Shown here: positions 45,519 to 57,383 of the stretch, piece by piece
How the letters are laid out: each line of letters begins with the position of its first letter
Position numbering within the stretch: position 1 is the first letter of the stretch
Assembly: GCF_029873635.1 (NCBI RefSeq)
Contig: NC_080428.1
Location: forward strand, 64,289,957 to 64,353,956
Direction: 5' to 3'
Length of the DNA: 64,000 bases
Source of the DNA: Malania oleifera
Lineage: Eukaryota > Streptophyta > Magnoliopsida > Santalales > Ximeniaceae
The notes under the pieces: generated by a model
What the model saw: only the letters and a program-made list of their open reading frames with translations
Database searches by the model: none
What the model was told of the DNA's origin: nothing
Made by a program: the position numbers and the translations under genes

Positions 45519-47002
45519 TTGCTCTGTCTCTATTTTCCATGTTGTTTTCTTTGGGAAGGATCCCATTTCGTATATTTGTTTTTTTATTTTTAGTTATGAG
45601 CTATTAAGGATGTGGAGATTGTTTTGATTGTAGTTTTAATTTGAGCGTAGGAGTGTGGTAGGAGTTTTCACTTGCAATTTTTTAAAAAGATTTTTCCCTC
45701 AATTCTGTTATTAAAATAGGCATGTTCAATGTTTTCTTATTAGTTAATTTAATAATAAATTAATAATAATCCAATGGGTGACAGAAAAACTTGTGTTTTT
45801 TGAGATTTATATTGCCCTATTTGCTCATAAAATGTAGGGATATTTTTCAAGAGAATATATAATTGCTGAGATTCTTGTAAGCCCTAAAAAGCATGCTCTG
45901 TTTTACACACACACACACACACACAGACAGATATATATATATTCCCCAATTTCTCTAGTCTTTTCTAGGATTTTTTTTCCAAGTGAATGATTCTTCTTTA
46001 AAGAAACTATTTTGATTGTCTTCATCATAAGTGAAAAGTTGTTCATTTATCATGATTTGTTCTGTATGAATTTAAAAGTTTAAATTTAGATTTGTGTGAA
46101 TTTGAACAAAATATAATATAAAAATATATTTTCTTTAAAATTCATACAAATTTATGCTCCCAAGCACTAGATATATGGTCATAAACTCATAAGATTAAAA
46201 TGCTGCACAGCTAAATATCTTGTTTCATTATTCACATGATGTGTTCAAATATCATTTTCTAAAGAAAAATATGCGTGCCTATGGCAAGCACTTATGAAAG
46301 AGTCAAAATAGAACACATTCCCCGCCTGTACTGCTGATTTGGTAAAGCAGTATGAAATGAACCTTTCCATGGTGAATTTGATCAACAGAAAAGCTCAAAC
46401 TCTATCTAGAATAAGATTCTACACTTTCATGTGCATTTAAAACTGAAACCTTTGAGAAATAATAGTATAAAAAACTGAGTTGGTTGCTTCATTGCAAAAA
46501 TCCATGCACCAAGGAAAGGAAAGATGCTTTTCTTCAGCTTCAGCAATACTTCATCCAAGATCCACACAGCAAACGGTCCCTGTTTGCAAAGCATATCCAA
46601 CCTTGCTTGCCCCCCATCCCCTACTGACAACCTGTTATCAACCTTAACAAACCTTCCTTCTCCCGAGGTTTCTCATTCAAATAATCTTTGCTCGGGCTCG
46701 TGATGCACGCCAATTCATTCCTCGGGCAAAAGAAGTACAGAACAGACGTCAGCAACGATGGACGCTTTGATAAAGCAAATGGGGTAATTCTCAATCCTGA
46801 ATTTGGAGAGCAAAAAGGAATATTAATTGCCCGTTCATGTTCATTCCCAAGCAATTCCAACAAATTCTAAGAATTTTAACTTTTATATATTGTAATTACA
46901 TTACATGTTCTGTTGTGTAGATAATAAACACAGGGCAGTTATAATTATTATTTTCTTTCATTGTATAGTTAGATTTGCATTCTTAGCCTGCCACATATAA
47001 CT
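45519..47002. other. spacer between GH79 and remorin genes
   Basis: No gene is recognised. It contains an (AC)n run at about 45906-45925 followed by (AT)n, and AT-rich text near 46060-46165. Reading frames at 46427-46863 are short and resemble nothing I know. The last part holds the remorin promoter. Confidence 0.5.
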
Positions 47003-48652
47003 ATGGCTGCTTCTTTTAGGTTGAGATATGGTGCAGGGGAGGAAAACAAAGAACAGCCTAGCGTCAACAGGGAGCGAAGCATTCCCCTCCAAAAAACTTT
47101 ATCCTTCAAAGGAGGTACACCAATAATTTCAAATAAATACTACTTGGTGCAAAAATTATGTCCTATTTGCTTACATGTAGTATAAATGGAAAATCTCACA
47201 GTAATCTAAATTATAATGAATAAATAGGGAGAGCAAAAATCTTGGCATGTGCCGAACTTCAAAGGGGTAATATATACTCCTTGCTGGAAAAGGGATGTAA
47301 GTACGTAACTAAATCAAACTTCAATTGCTCACTTGCAGAGAAAAAGAAGAACCAAAGCTGGCTCCGCAAATCTTTTTCTCGCCAAAGGGGTCAGGATGAT
47401 GACAGCAAGGAAATTGAATATGCAACTGCAGTTGCAGCTGCTGCATTTGCCATTAACTCACTTGAAGAATCTGGCATTCCAATTCAGAAAAAGACGAGTG
47501 AAGTTCCTGAAACCTCAAAGGCCAAGGTGAAGAGCAAGAAAGAAGATACAGCAATTGCAATCCCAGAACCAGGGAAAGTATCCAGGCGATTCTCAGGTAA
47601 GAGGATGCATGACTTGCGAACAATAGTTTTTTGCAAAAAAGCTAATGAAGTGGTCTTTATCAGGTGAAACTTCAATGAGAAGCTCAGAAGGTCCAGATAT
47701 GATTGTGCCCATCAGTGATGCAGCACTGGAAAAGATGCCTGGGAAGACTGTTGGTCCTGCTCCATCCATCAGAAAAACTCCGACTGTTGATAATCAACTG
47801 AAGAACACCAGCAGCCAAAATCAGGAAACAGCAGCACCAAAACCTGAAGCACCGTCTGCCTTACAACAACCAGCATTCCAATCAACTGGAGCCAAAAGGC
47901 AGAGTTCAACCAGAATAGGTGGAACAAAAGCAGATGCATGGGAGAAGGCTGAGATGGATAAGATCAAACATTGGTAGTCACTAAACTTGATATTACCAAG
48001 GCATCCCAAGCCACTATGTTGTAAATGTAAAACATTTAAAACCAATCCACAGGGTAGGCCAAGTATGGAGATTCAATACACCTCAGCGCCGGAAAAATGA
48101 ACCAATGTAGAAAAGGCAGAACATCTAAAACATTCAAAACTAAACCATTGAGTCAGTAGGCCAAGAATGCAGAGACCAATACAATTCGGAACTGAAAATA
48201 AACTAATAGGTTTAAAAAACCTGTTCCAATTTCCTCGTCATGGGCAACTGGAAATGTATGTTTTATTCTTCCACTAACTGATAGAAATTTCAGGTATGAG
48301 AAGCTGAGCAAGACAATTACTTCTTGGGAGGAAAACAAGAAGAAAAAGGCCAGGCGCCGAAAAGATAAGATAGAGGTTTGCACCTTTTCTTTCCTCTAAC
48401 AAAACCAACATTAGAATGCTACTATTTAGGAACTAATAACAAATTAAATTGGAACTGCAGGGTGAATTGGAGAGGAGAAGGGTAAAAGCCACACAGCGTT
48501 ACAACAGGGACATGAAAAGCATTGATCAGATTGCAAGGGCAGCAGAATTGAAAGCAAAGGAAAGACGAAGACTTGAAGAGTCCAAGGTTAAAGAAAAAAC
48601 AGACAAAATCAGAGAAACAGGAAAAGATCCCACCACATGCTCATGCTTCTGA
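47003..48652 (+). CDS. remorin family protein, 5 exons
   Basis: Exons: 47003-47114, 47339-47596, 47664-47973, 48294-48375, 48461-48652. They total 954 bases, 317 residues plus stop, GT-AG throughout, phases 1, 1, 2, 0. Remorins are plant plasma-membrane nanodomain proteins. The N-terminal half is low-complexity and basic (SWLRKSFSRQ), with an Ala-rich helix ATAVAAAAFAINSLEESGIP. The C-terminal remorin domain starts at DAWEKAEMDKIKHWYEKLSK and continues as a long coiled coil (WEENKKKKARRRKDKIEGEL, RAAELKAKERRRLEESKVKE). The end CSCF carries two cysteines, the usual S-acylation anchor of remorins. The long disordered N-terminal part suggests one of the larger remorin groups, not group 1. Exon 1 joins exon 2 directly; a candidate mini-exon near 47227 breaks the phase. 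Confidence 0.92.
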
Positions 48653-50859
48653 CTGAAAAAACTAAGCCTTTGTGAAGTATCAGGGTAAAAACAGTAACCT
48701 GTAAAATAACACACATGTATATATTTTTCTGACAATGCCACAGCAAACTGAAAAAAGTTCTTATCACATGATATAAAATTTGGCCTTCTATGCTAAAGAA
48801 TTCAAAATTTTCAAGTAGCTATTTACCAAACTAACTATTTATCGGAAAAAATAACCACTTAGGTAGGCAGATTTCCATGTAATCTGAAAAACATAAACAC
48901 AAGATTATACAATTTACAAGTTTTTAGACCATGTTTATTCAATAATGAAAAAACAAACGGATAATATAGTAAATTGTATTTCCCTTAACAGTGCTAAGTT
49001 CATGTTGAAGATATTCAGAAGCAATGAAATCTAAGCATTGGAACACTAATGCATAGTCTAACACCTGTCACAGTGGATCTGAACGAGAATCTATTATATG
49101 ACCATAAGCAGTCAAAAGCCAGAAAATTTTCTTTGGGGGCAGAAAGGGGAGACACAAAAATCACAAATATTATAGGAGTGAATGTAATTTTTTTTTTTAA
49201 GAGGGAGCAAGCTCAAGCTCAAGCTCAAGCTCAAGTATCTTAAATTTCAAGGAAGGTGGGGTGCATTAAGATTTCATGTCATAAATATTAAAAAACCAGT
49301 AGGCCTATACATGAATTTCCAAAGTCAGGCACTGCAATGGCTACACCCCAAACAACCATGACCATAAGCCTGCGTAGATGCTGCCCTTAGCCAATCCTCC
49401 CACACCCCCAACTCCCCTCACACTTCCCCCCACCCCCCACAAGAGAAAAAAAAAATTCATTTCAAATCAACAATTTGTGGAACTAAAACAAACTGAAACT
49501 ATATTATCAACATTTTTGTGACATTACCATAGCATAAGCATATGGTACAACAAATTACTTATCTATTTCGTGGCACTGCACCTCATGATGCCGTAACCAC
49601 CATACCCGCTGAACATTTTTTTTATTTTTATAAAAAACAAATTCTTTGGCATATTATCATGGAGGGTGATGAACATAAAGAAAATTCAACTAGTATAATT
49701 TAAATTCCTGCAGAAGCTACATTGCACTAAGGGCAAGCTTGCTTGTGCTTTGCATTATAAGTTCTATAACTTTTACAATATTATGCATCAGAAAGCTTGC
49801 TTTCTGTATATGATACACAGCGGAAGCACTTTATCAAAACAATAGCTTTCAAACTCTTCTCTGAAGCCATAGCTGCATAAATTGCTTGAAGATGAACATT
49901 TATTGCCTTTTCAAAGCCAATGTTAATGAAGGCACAAATGTCAAATAAAGCTGGGATACTAGCAGTCTAGCACCTCCTACAATCTTCGAAGCTGCCTTTA
50001 ACAGGTAATCAATGTTCAACTCCCTTTTTGTCCCTATTTGTTTTCCAAGAATCATCAGCCCAAAAAAGGCAGCATAATGGGATAAAGGCAGTTGGGGGGT
50101 GGATAAAGACTCCCTCAAATGAAATATCTTTTTAAGCACGTATGGTCATGGTAAGGATTAATGCCCAAATAGAAATGGGATCACATCAAATTTTAGGAAT
50201 ACAGTACAGCAGTTCAGCATAAGAACACGAAAGATCTGATTCAAGTAAAAATTTATTTTCTCAACTGTTTTTATTGACCATTTACAAGATACTAATTCTC
50301 AAGATTGTTAATCGTTCTAACATAAGGCAGTAACAGTCTAACAGAGCCACCGTTAAAATTAAGCGCATACAAATCAATAATCAAAACTGCATAGCTGTAC
50401 ACGCTAGCCATCACATTGACCTGCATCAGAGCAGTTTATTAATGCTTCAAGCTTTGAAGATGCCCATAAATGCTTCATAGCCAAAAAAAAAAGGCCTTTT
50501 AGGCATCAACACTACAAGCACTTGCAAAAGTATATCCCAGGATTATGCTTTTACAACAAACAATAAGAAACTAACAGCAATGCAGTAGAGTTGGCACCAA
50601 TTACTACAACTGAAAATCTTTACAAATCTAATGGACGAGATGCATCCCCTGGGATTTTGAAACCTCCAACAAACATATTGAATCTGAAAGATTCTAAAGA
50701 TCAAACCATCAAATTGACGAGAAGCATAATTACTGATCCAAATAAATGTAGTGGGCAAGAGTTGAAAACACAGATGCCATCATCGCACGCTATCACTGGT
50801 TTCAGTGTATACAAAAGTCATGTTGGATCTCAAGGTTTATAAACAGATGAACCAATGCC
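48653..50859. other. spacer between convergent remorin and RING genes
   Basis: No gene is seen. It will hold both 3' UTRs. A (CAAGCT)n hexanucleotide repeat lies at about 49206-49235. Confidence 0.5.
49206..49235. repeat. (CAAGCT)n microsatellite
   Basis: About five units of the hexamer follow one another. Confidence 0.85.
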
Positions 50860-51633
50860 TCAAGCAGTGATTTCTCTCACAAGCCAAACCAAAATAGGAT
50901 ATGTGAAGTACAACACCAGGCAAGACGGTAGTGCAACCAGAACGGTGACTAGCACGTACAGAGCCAACATGGCAGCACTAGCAGGTAGCACACAAAAGAC
51001 AATCAGAAGAAGAATGAGAACCAATGGAAATTTTGCTGCAAAGTCAATGAAAAGATTCAAAGACTCCTTGAGAGAAAAATGGTGTCTTGCCACATTAGGG
51101 AGTTCAGTGATGTGGCTACTATCATCATCGTTTCCCAAATGTCCAGGACAAGGACTGCATGGAACTCTCCGAGAGATGCTACTGTTGCTTGCTTGACTTT
51201 CACAAACCAAATTGCTATTCAGAGAGCTAGCTGGTTGATGGTCCACATAAAATGAGGAAAAAGACTTCAATCTATCAGCATTCAAGCTTTCCACCAACCA
51301 TAGGAGAAAGAAATTCTTGCGAGGAAACTTGAGAACCCCTTTGTAAACCAGCCGGGGGGACAAGAAATGGCACCAAGGGCAAGAAATGAGGAATGGGATC
51401 TGGATTTTTTGAGTAGGCAATTTCACAATAGCCCATTGAAGCCCCAAAACGCAATTTTTGCAGAGGGTGTGACCACACCATAACACATAAGGAACATTTT
51501 CAACAATATTGAAGGACTCACAGCATATGGGGCATTCCAATCCTTCCTCTCTGCTTATATTCGAACAGATCTCATCATCTAACACTTCTGAACTAGCTCG
51601 ACTTCGCTTTGATGAGTTTTTATTCAGTCCCAT
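50860..51633 (-). CDS. RING-finger membrane protein, putative E3 ubiquitin ligase
   Basis: The preferred start (MGLNKNSSK) at 51633 gives 257 residues. The frame is open 21 codons further up to 51696 (MYSLVCLLV), but that part reads like leader sequence. Counting from 51696, a C3HC4 RING finger is formed by C55, C58, C74, H76, C79, C82, C106 and C109 (CPIC, WCGHTLCKNC, CPWC), with an unusually long 23-residue spacer before the last pair. Two adjacent hydrophobic segments near the C-terminus (FPLVLILLLIVFCVLP and LALYVLVTVLVALPSCLVLY) predict a hairpin or two-pass membrane anchor. The coding part has no intron. RING domains recruit E2 enzymes and pass ubiquitin to targets; the target and membrane are unknown. 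Convergent with remorin. Confidence 0.88.
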   Translation of the reverse strand: MGLNKNSSKRSRASSEVLDDEICSNISREEGLECPICCESFNIVENVPYVLWCGHTLCKNCVLGLQWAIVKLPTQKIQIPFLISCPWCHFLSPRLVYKGVLKFPRKNFFLLWLVESLNADRLKSFSSFYVDHQPASSLNSNLVCESQASNSSISRRVPCSPCPGHLGNDDDSSHITELPNVARHHFSLKESLNLFIDFAAKFPLVLILLLIVFCVLPASAAMLALYVLVTVLVALPSCLVLYFTYPILVWLVREITA

Positions 51634-51696
51634 GTTTGCAATAGCATTTGAAGCAAAACACCACATCGTGACAAGCAAGCAAACCAGAGAATACAA

Positions 51697-53030
51697 GGGG
51701 CAATAATTTCTAAAGGAGCATCGTTTAAAACATTAAGTCAATATTACTCATAACTTTGCCCATCAGAAAACCATGAAATGAGTACTTCTGACTGAAAATC
51801 AACCTTGAAGATGGCCAGTCACAGCTTCAAGCATCAACAGATTTCCTTCCTCAAATAAACCTGAAAGAATGGTGGGTAGCAAGGACATCAATTGCCAGTT
51901 ATTAGGTGACTAACAGATAATAAAGCATTCATTGTGTCATTAATGACGAGGAAGATCCAACAAATATGCAGGCCTCATATCATCATATGATATCTGAAGG
52001 TATTTTCACTAGACTGCTGCATGCACTCTTCACAAAGCTATAATAATGCTGTTGCATGATAACATGTTCTTTTTGTCTAAAATCACTTCATGCTATAAAT
52101 ATCTCTAATCTAATGTGGAAGAACATGGGTGTCTAAAGTCCAAAAAATCCATTGGGGTGCACTATGAGGTGGATTCCTATCCCATATGCAATTAATAAAA
52201 ATTATAATTTTCAATGAGATCTTCCCATGGATGTAACACAAAACACAATTATAAATAGAAAAATGAATACACAGGCGCTCAGAGGCAGAGGCTGCCATAA
52301 AAATGTTGTTTCAAAACTCAAAAAAAAAAAAAAAATCCCTAACTTGGTTTATTACATTCGAACTGAATGACTAAAAGAGCCTACCACATCACCCTACACT
52401 GTAGATTCAATAGGTTGTCTCTTGCTAAGCATGGAAGAGCAATTATGGAAGATGTGAATAAAGGGGGGCACATTCTTGGGCATAAATCATTTGCAGATTC
52501 CTTCCTGAACCTCCAGGAAAAAAAATGCCCAAGCGCAGCATGTAATTTGAAATTTTTACAGAAAAATGATCAAGGGGTGCTAGCAATTTGAATAGATTAT
52601 ATTCCTTGACAGTCTAGATACAACAACAAACACTTGGCACGCAAAAATCATCGACGCAACAAACCGAGACAGAGCAGAGAAACCCAACACGAAATCCACA
52701 TGATCATGAGAAAATACAACCATCCATAAGAAATGAATGCAGATCTAAGAATGTTTTGAAAAGGAAAATCATTCAAGTGATCAAAATGGATCGAAGATTG
52801 AGCCATCAAGGAGAATGAAAAGAGAGAAGCAAATAAGACCCAAGAAGCGCTTACCAATCATTAGACGAAATTCAGCAATTTGGAGAGAAGGGTAGAGATG
52901 AGATCAAAGGATGAAGAAATCAATCTCTCTCTCTCTCTCTCCCTCTCCCTCGCGCGCTCTCTCTCTCTCTCCCTCTCCCTCGCGCTCTCTCTCTCTTTCT
53001 GCACGAAGCTGGAGATCTTCCTGGGGAATA
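51697..53030 (-). other. probable 5' UTR intron and first exon of the RING gene
   Basis: On the minus strand a good splice donor (GTAAGCG) lies at 52854, next to a CpG-rich, GA-repeat-rich stretch (52855 to about 53030) that looks like a non-coding first exon and promoter. The intron would run from 52854 to just above the ATG at 51633. The acceptor is not fixed. No other gene is seen here. Confidence 0.45.
52922..52997. repeat. (CT)n/(CTCTCCCTCTCCCTCGCG) repeat
   Basis: Two copies of a CTCTCTCTCCCTCTCCCTCG block are followed by GCGC and more CT. It would be a GA-rich leader in the RING transcript. Confidence 0.75.
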
Positions 53031-53083
53031 AATTTTAAAGGATTGGCGGACGGCATGGGCGAACGCGAATCGGCCTAACTCAG

Positions 53084-53105
53084 CGCGACGGCGTCGTTTT
53101 GCGCC
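53084..53105. promoter_or_regulatory. GACGGCGTCGTTTTGCGCC block
   Basis: A CpG-rich block upstream of the probable RING first exon. It is similar to the ACGGCGCCGT palindrome upstream of the GH79 gene. Confidence 0.3.
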
Positions 53106-53893
53106 ATTTGGTCAACTGGGGTTTATCGATAACACCCACTCCCGTGATTGCAAAACCGATCAAGCGTCACTCTTAACAGAAACTTTCTAAAATCTAGAAG
53201 ACTATAATTCTATATGTCCTTTCGATGGTAAAAATATTATTATTTTCTAAAAATAATATAAATATTTACGAAATAACTTTTAATTTAGTTGAAATTATTA
53301 AAAATGATATAAAATATATCTCTGCTATCCATTAAAACAAACTTAAATGATTTTCAATTTTTCTTTTGGGGGTATTTACAAGCGCAACTTATACAAATTG
53401 TTGTAAAAGAAATTTTCTTTTGGTATTTCTTTAAATGGTTTGCTCATTGCTATTCTTATTTTTTCTACAAATATTTCTCCATATTTTAAAAAATCCCGGA
53501 TAATAATAATAAATAAAAGTCATATTTCATTTTTTTAGAAGTAGACATATTGTCTTCATAAATAATATAATCATGTAAAATTTTTATAATGTAGGTATTG
53601 TTCGTAAGGATGATTTTTTTTATATTTGAATTTAAATTTCAATAATTTTGAAAGAAATTCAATAGAATTTTGTATTACATTTTATTTGAACGCACATAAA
53701 TTCAAATCTAGGGTTGGAAGTTCAATCTCCCAAATGCATGGTTAATTTTTAGAAATCACATTCTAAAAAATTATCAGTTTAAAATATAAAATGATAAAAA
53801 AAATATTTCTATTATTAATTTTCTTCCTAAGCAAAACACCTTCCTTATTCTTTAGATGCAATAGTTATTTAAAAATACTTTTATCATTTCTCA
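53106..53893. other. AT-rich gene-free spacer
   Basis: I see no gene. The part at about 53600-53740 resembles AT-rich text at 41835-42085. Confidence 0.5.
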
Positions 53894-54081
53894 TAGGGAT
53901 GGCAAAACAAGTCGGAATCTGACGAGTGATTTGTGACCCGCCCATTTAAATCGGGTTCGAGTTTAGTAGAAGGTGACCCATTTATAAATGAGTCAACTCG
54001 AATATAATCCATTTAATAAACGGATTAGACAGGTTTGAGTTGGGTACCTGCCGAGTGACCTGTTTAATTTGATATATATAT

Positions 54082-56288
54082 TGTAACATCTTGAAAATTC
54101 TTGCCTTTATTTTTTTTTTTCCACATAATAATAATAATAGAATTCTAACACCATAAAACATAATCAAAGTCAACCTGACCCAAAGGGGTACCAGGGATCA
54201 ACCAGTTTATACATACATGTCAACTATGCAGCGGAAACCATAATATACTTAACCTTATATACAATACCAAAGTTTTACTGTAACCAAAATACACATATAC
54301 ATCCCAAAAAGAACCATAAATATCCTAGGGTCATCCCCCCAAAAATCCATCCTGATTTGAACCCAACTACTTACCCTTCAGTCAGGGTAGCATTACCATC
54401 CTCCTCTATCTTAGAGCTTGGTCCACTCGTCTATCTGGGTTTCTTGTAATATTTGTATTTCTGGGGTGAGACACCTCTCAGTAAGAGAGATAGACTAATA
54501 TCAATGTGTGGCAACATGAGTATTATTGTGTTATAAACATATACTATTCATGATAAACTGTATCTAATAAGTAAGGAAAATCTGTACATAGTTTAACTGC
54601 ATTTGACAAGTCAGGTAAAAATGTTCTGTATAAATCTGAATAAATTGTAAATCAACATAACATACTGTATCATACTAAATTTTTGTATATATATAAATCA
54701 TCTGCTATATCTGTATATTACTAAAATTATACCCTTGATGGAAGGCTAAATCATGAATTAACCTCGCATGATCGGGTTGTGCGGCCTGAGGGTTAGACTT
54801 AACCATGACTAGCCTACCAGGCTAAGTCAAACATGACATAATTACGTACGATTGTCCACCCAACCTAGTCCGCACATCCTACTCTCCGCAACACTTCTCG
54901 GATCGTCACACAGTGGGTATCCTGCTCTTCGCAACACTTTGAGGTTAATCGGCCTTCGACCCAACACTTTCTGAATAGTATGGTTGCATTGTTGGCTAGC
55001 ACCAACCGGGTCCGCCCATCCTACTCTCCGCAACACTTCTCGGGTCGGCACACATGGGTTACACTGTCTGATCTAGTTAGCTAGTTACGGTATCGTGCTC
55101 ATAACATACTTAGTCCATTAGGATTTTGCTATAATATAATATATTTCATTAATAACTGTAATAATACTGTTTCATGATTTTGTGTAAAATATGTCATAAT
55201 AATACCATTTCTGAATATCTGTTATAAATATATCTAATCACGGCATCTATGCCGACTGAATATCAAGACATCTGTGCCGACTGAATATTACAATATACTG
55301 AAAATATAATTTCTATATTGTTTATAGTTTTTCTAAAAAAACTATCGTCAATTCGTACAATATTCTAAGATACCATTATTTACAGTAAAATTTATACTCA
55401 TGCCACACACAGGTGAGTATTACTTTGTAATATATTATCTAGCTTGGGAAAACATATTTTGTTGACAAAATCATATTAAATTTGTTTTCAAAGTTTCCTT
55501 AGTTCAACATCAGTATTCCAAAAAACTATACTAATTCATATATACCTTTCTCAATCAAATACTGTATATTGAATGATTAATATACTGAAAATACTTGATT
55601 TAATCTATCCCCTTACCTATTTCTTGAGAAACCTGCTGAAAACCCTAAACCACGCCTGTGGCATTCAGAATTCCAAACCCTAAAATCGCATTATCCCCAG
55701 TTCAATCAATTCAACTCTAGTATATTTATCATCTAATACATTTCCTAGCTCTACATATTCCAAATAATCATTTAAATTCTGAAATAAATCATTTACCTTG
55801 ATTTTGAGGTGGTGCCCAAGGATTCCAAATCAACAATCCGCTCCGATCAACTTGCAGAGAATCGCCTCTAGATTATCATGGTGGTTCCTCATCATTGAAA
55901 CGGGGTAAAATCGGGCCGAAAATAAAGAGAGAAGGAGGAAGGGCTGAATTTAGAGAGAGAAAGTGAGGGAGAGAAATGAAATTCTCTTTGAAATCTAATT
56001 TAAGCATATATATATAGACTGCTGGCCATGTGGCCTCATTGACGAGATACGTGTACTCGTCGATGAACCACAGAAGGGCGTTCGTCGACGAAGACAATGG
56101 GTTCGTCAATGAACCCTTAATGATATGAAATTCCCTGCTCTCAGTATCTCTTCGTCGACGAGCGCAGGGCATTCGTCGACGAGTCCCTACTGATGCCCCT
56201 TTTCAATTTTTTTTTTCCTTCTTTTTCTCTTTCTTTTTCCTTTTCCTTTATCATTTTCATTGTTATTATTTTTTTCCGGGCCTCTACA
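54082..56288 (-). mobile_element. lone gypsy LTR, reversed, inside the hAT element
   Basis: The ends are TGTAACATC at 54082 and GGCCTCTACA at 56288 (TGTA...TACA). In reverse it carries the modules of the other gypsy LTRs: the GGTGTCTCACC motif (as GGGGTGAGACACCTC near 54460-54475), the GCACAACC module (as GGTTGTGCGGCC near 54775) and a TCGTCGACGA cluster (56037-56195). There is no internal region. It sits in a TA/TG-rich spot, and the flanks TATAT/TGTGT do not give a clean target duplication. Confidence 0.75.
56037..56195 (-). repeat. cluster of TCGTCGACGA palindromes in reversed LTR
   Basis: Six copies or near-copies (TCATTGACGA, TCGTCGATGA, TCGTCGACGA three times, TCGTCAATGA) lie 93-251 bases from the LTR start at 56288. 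This matches the position seen in the LTRs at 9533, 14284 and 57384. Confidence 0.8.
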
Positions 56289-56689
56289 TGTGTGTGTGTA
56301 TATATATATTAAAAATATATTAATTAAAGAGATGTACTATTTTCTATATTTTATGTTTTTTTGTTAAGATATTAATAAATAAAATAAAAGTGTGTTTTTT
56401 AAAAAATGTCATTTTATATGAAATGTTTTAAAAAATAAAAAATAAAAATTATATTTTTAAATTGATTCTTAATGGGTATCCATTTATAAAATGGACGAGT
56501 TTGGATTAAATGTTATTCATCCATTAGTAAACGGTTAACCCAAATTCGAACTCGTTTAATCTCTATTTGTTTATCTGTTTCACCACCCCTAATTTTTCAG
56601 CTCTTTGGAAAATAAAAATATAAACTAAATTTAAGATTTAAAGTTTTAAAGTATCTCCAAACACGTGCCTAACCACTATTCAAGGCAAT

Positions 56690-57333
56690 GCTTTCAGAAA
56701 ATTAGTCAAATAATCCTCAAGCATTATGACAGAAGGCCATGCTTGAGGCTGATATTACTCTTAAGGATCCAGACACGATTATTCGTTGTAGAGGGATTGC
56801 TTATCCTAAGTTAATGATAGAGGAGTTTGAGAAGCAAATTCTAGAATTATTAAAATTAGGACTTATTCGACATAGCCAAAGTTAGCACAGGAGTGTAGCA
56901 TTTATGGTTATGAATCACGCTGAAAATTTTAGAGGCAAAGCTAGGATGGTGATTGATTATAGGGAGCTTAATAAAGCCACAAAGGATGATGGTTATAATC
57001 TCCCAAATCAAGAATCCTTAAGGAACAAGATTCGAAGAGAGCAACCAACGGTATATTCCAAGTTTGATCTTAAGTCAGGATACTGGCAGATTAAGATCAA
57101 AGAGGAAGCCATTGGTCTTACGGCCTTTACAACCCCAGTAGGATTGTATGAATGGATAGTTATGCCATTCGAATTAAAGAACGCTCCAGAATTTTCCAAA
57201 GAAGAATAGATAGAGCATTCGAAGGGATGTCACATTTTGTAGCAATCTATATCGATGATGTCCTCGTCTTCAGCAGAAATTTAGAGGAGCATTATAAACA
57301 TCTTAAGCAGGGGGCTGAGGTGTTCATAAGATA
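56690..57333 (+). mobile_element. endogenous pararetrovirus (Caulimoviridae) RT fragment
   Basis: The reverse-transcriptase text contains AFMVMNHAENFRGKARMVID, YSKFDLKSGYWQIKI, GLYEWIVMPF and VAIYIDDVLVFSRNLEEH. The AFMV-NHAE-RGKARMV opening and YEW before MPF are hallmarks of Caulimoviridae RT, unlike the YEF of the gypsy elements in this window. Only the RT core is seen; movement, coat and other parts are absent. It is broken, a fossil insertion of unknown age between the hAT element and a gypsy LTR. Confidence 0.75.
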
Positions 57334-57383
57334 AGTAATGGTTCTTTCAAAAAGAAAGACCATATGAGCTAAATCCCAGATGT

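Larger units (their letters stand above)
53894..56591. mobile_element. non-autonomous hAT element, split by a gypsy LTR
   Basis: The terminal inverted repeats are TAGGGATGGCAAAAC at 53894-53908 and GTTTCACCACCCCTA at 56577-56591, 12 of 15 matching, of the AGGGGTGGCAAA type common in plant hAT elements. The flanks ATTTCTCA (53886-53893) and ATTTTTCA (56592-56599) form an 8-base target duplication with one mismatch, the size expected for hAT. Without the nested LTR (54082-56288) the element is about 490 bases. It has no transposase, so it is MITE-like. Confidence 0.8.

Noticed and set aside
46427-46870. possible gene between GH79 and remorin
   Set aside because: Frames on both strands are short, have no domain, and show no consistent exon signals.
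47227-47263. candidate mini-exon in the remorin gene
   Set aside because: It has an AG before and GT after, but either splice choice breaks the reading phase into the next exon. Direct joining of 47114 to 47339 keeps it.
50591-51196. plus-strand reading frames of 83 and 113 codons
   Set aside because: They overlap the RING gene on the other strand and its 3' UTR and resemble no family.
54842-55051. 69-codon minus-strand reading frame
   Set aside because: It is within the reversed gypsy LTR and comes from LTR short repeats.
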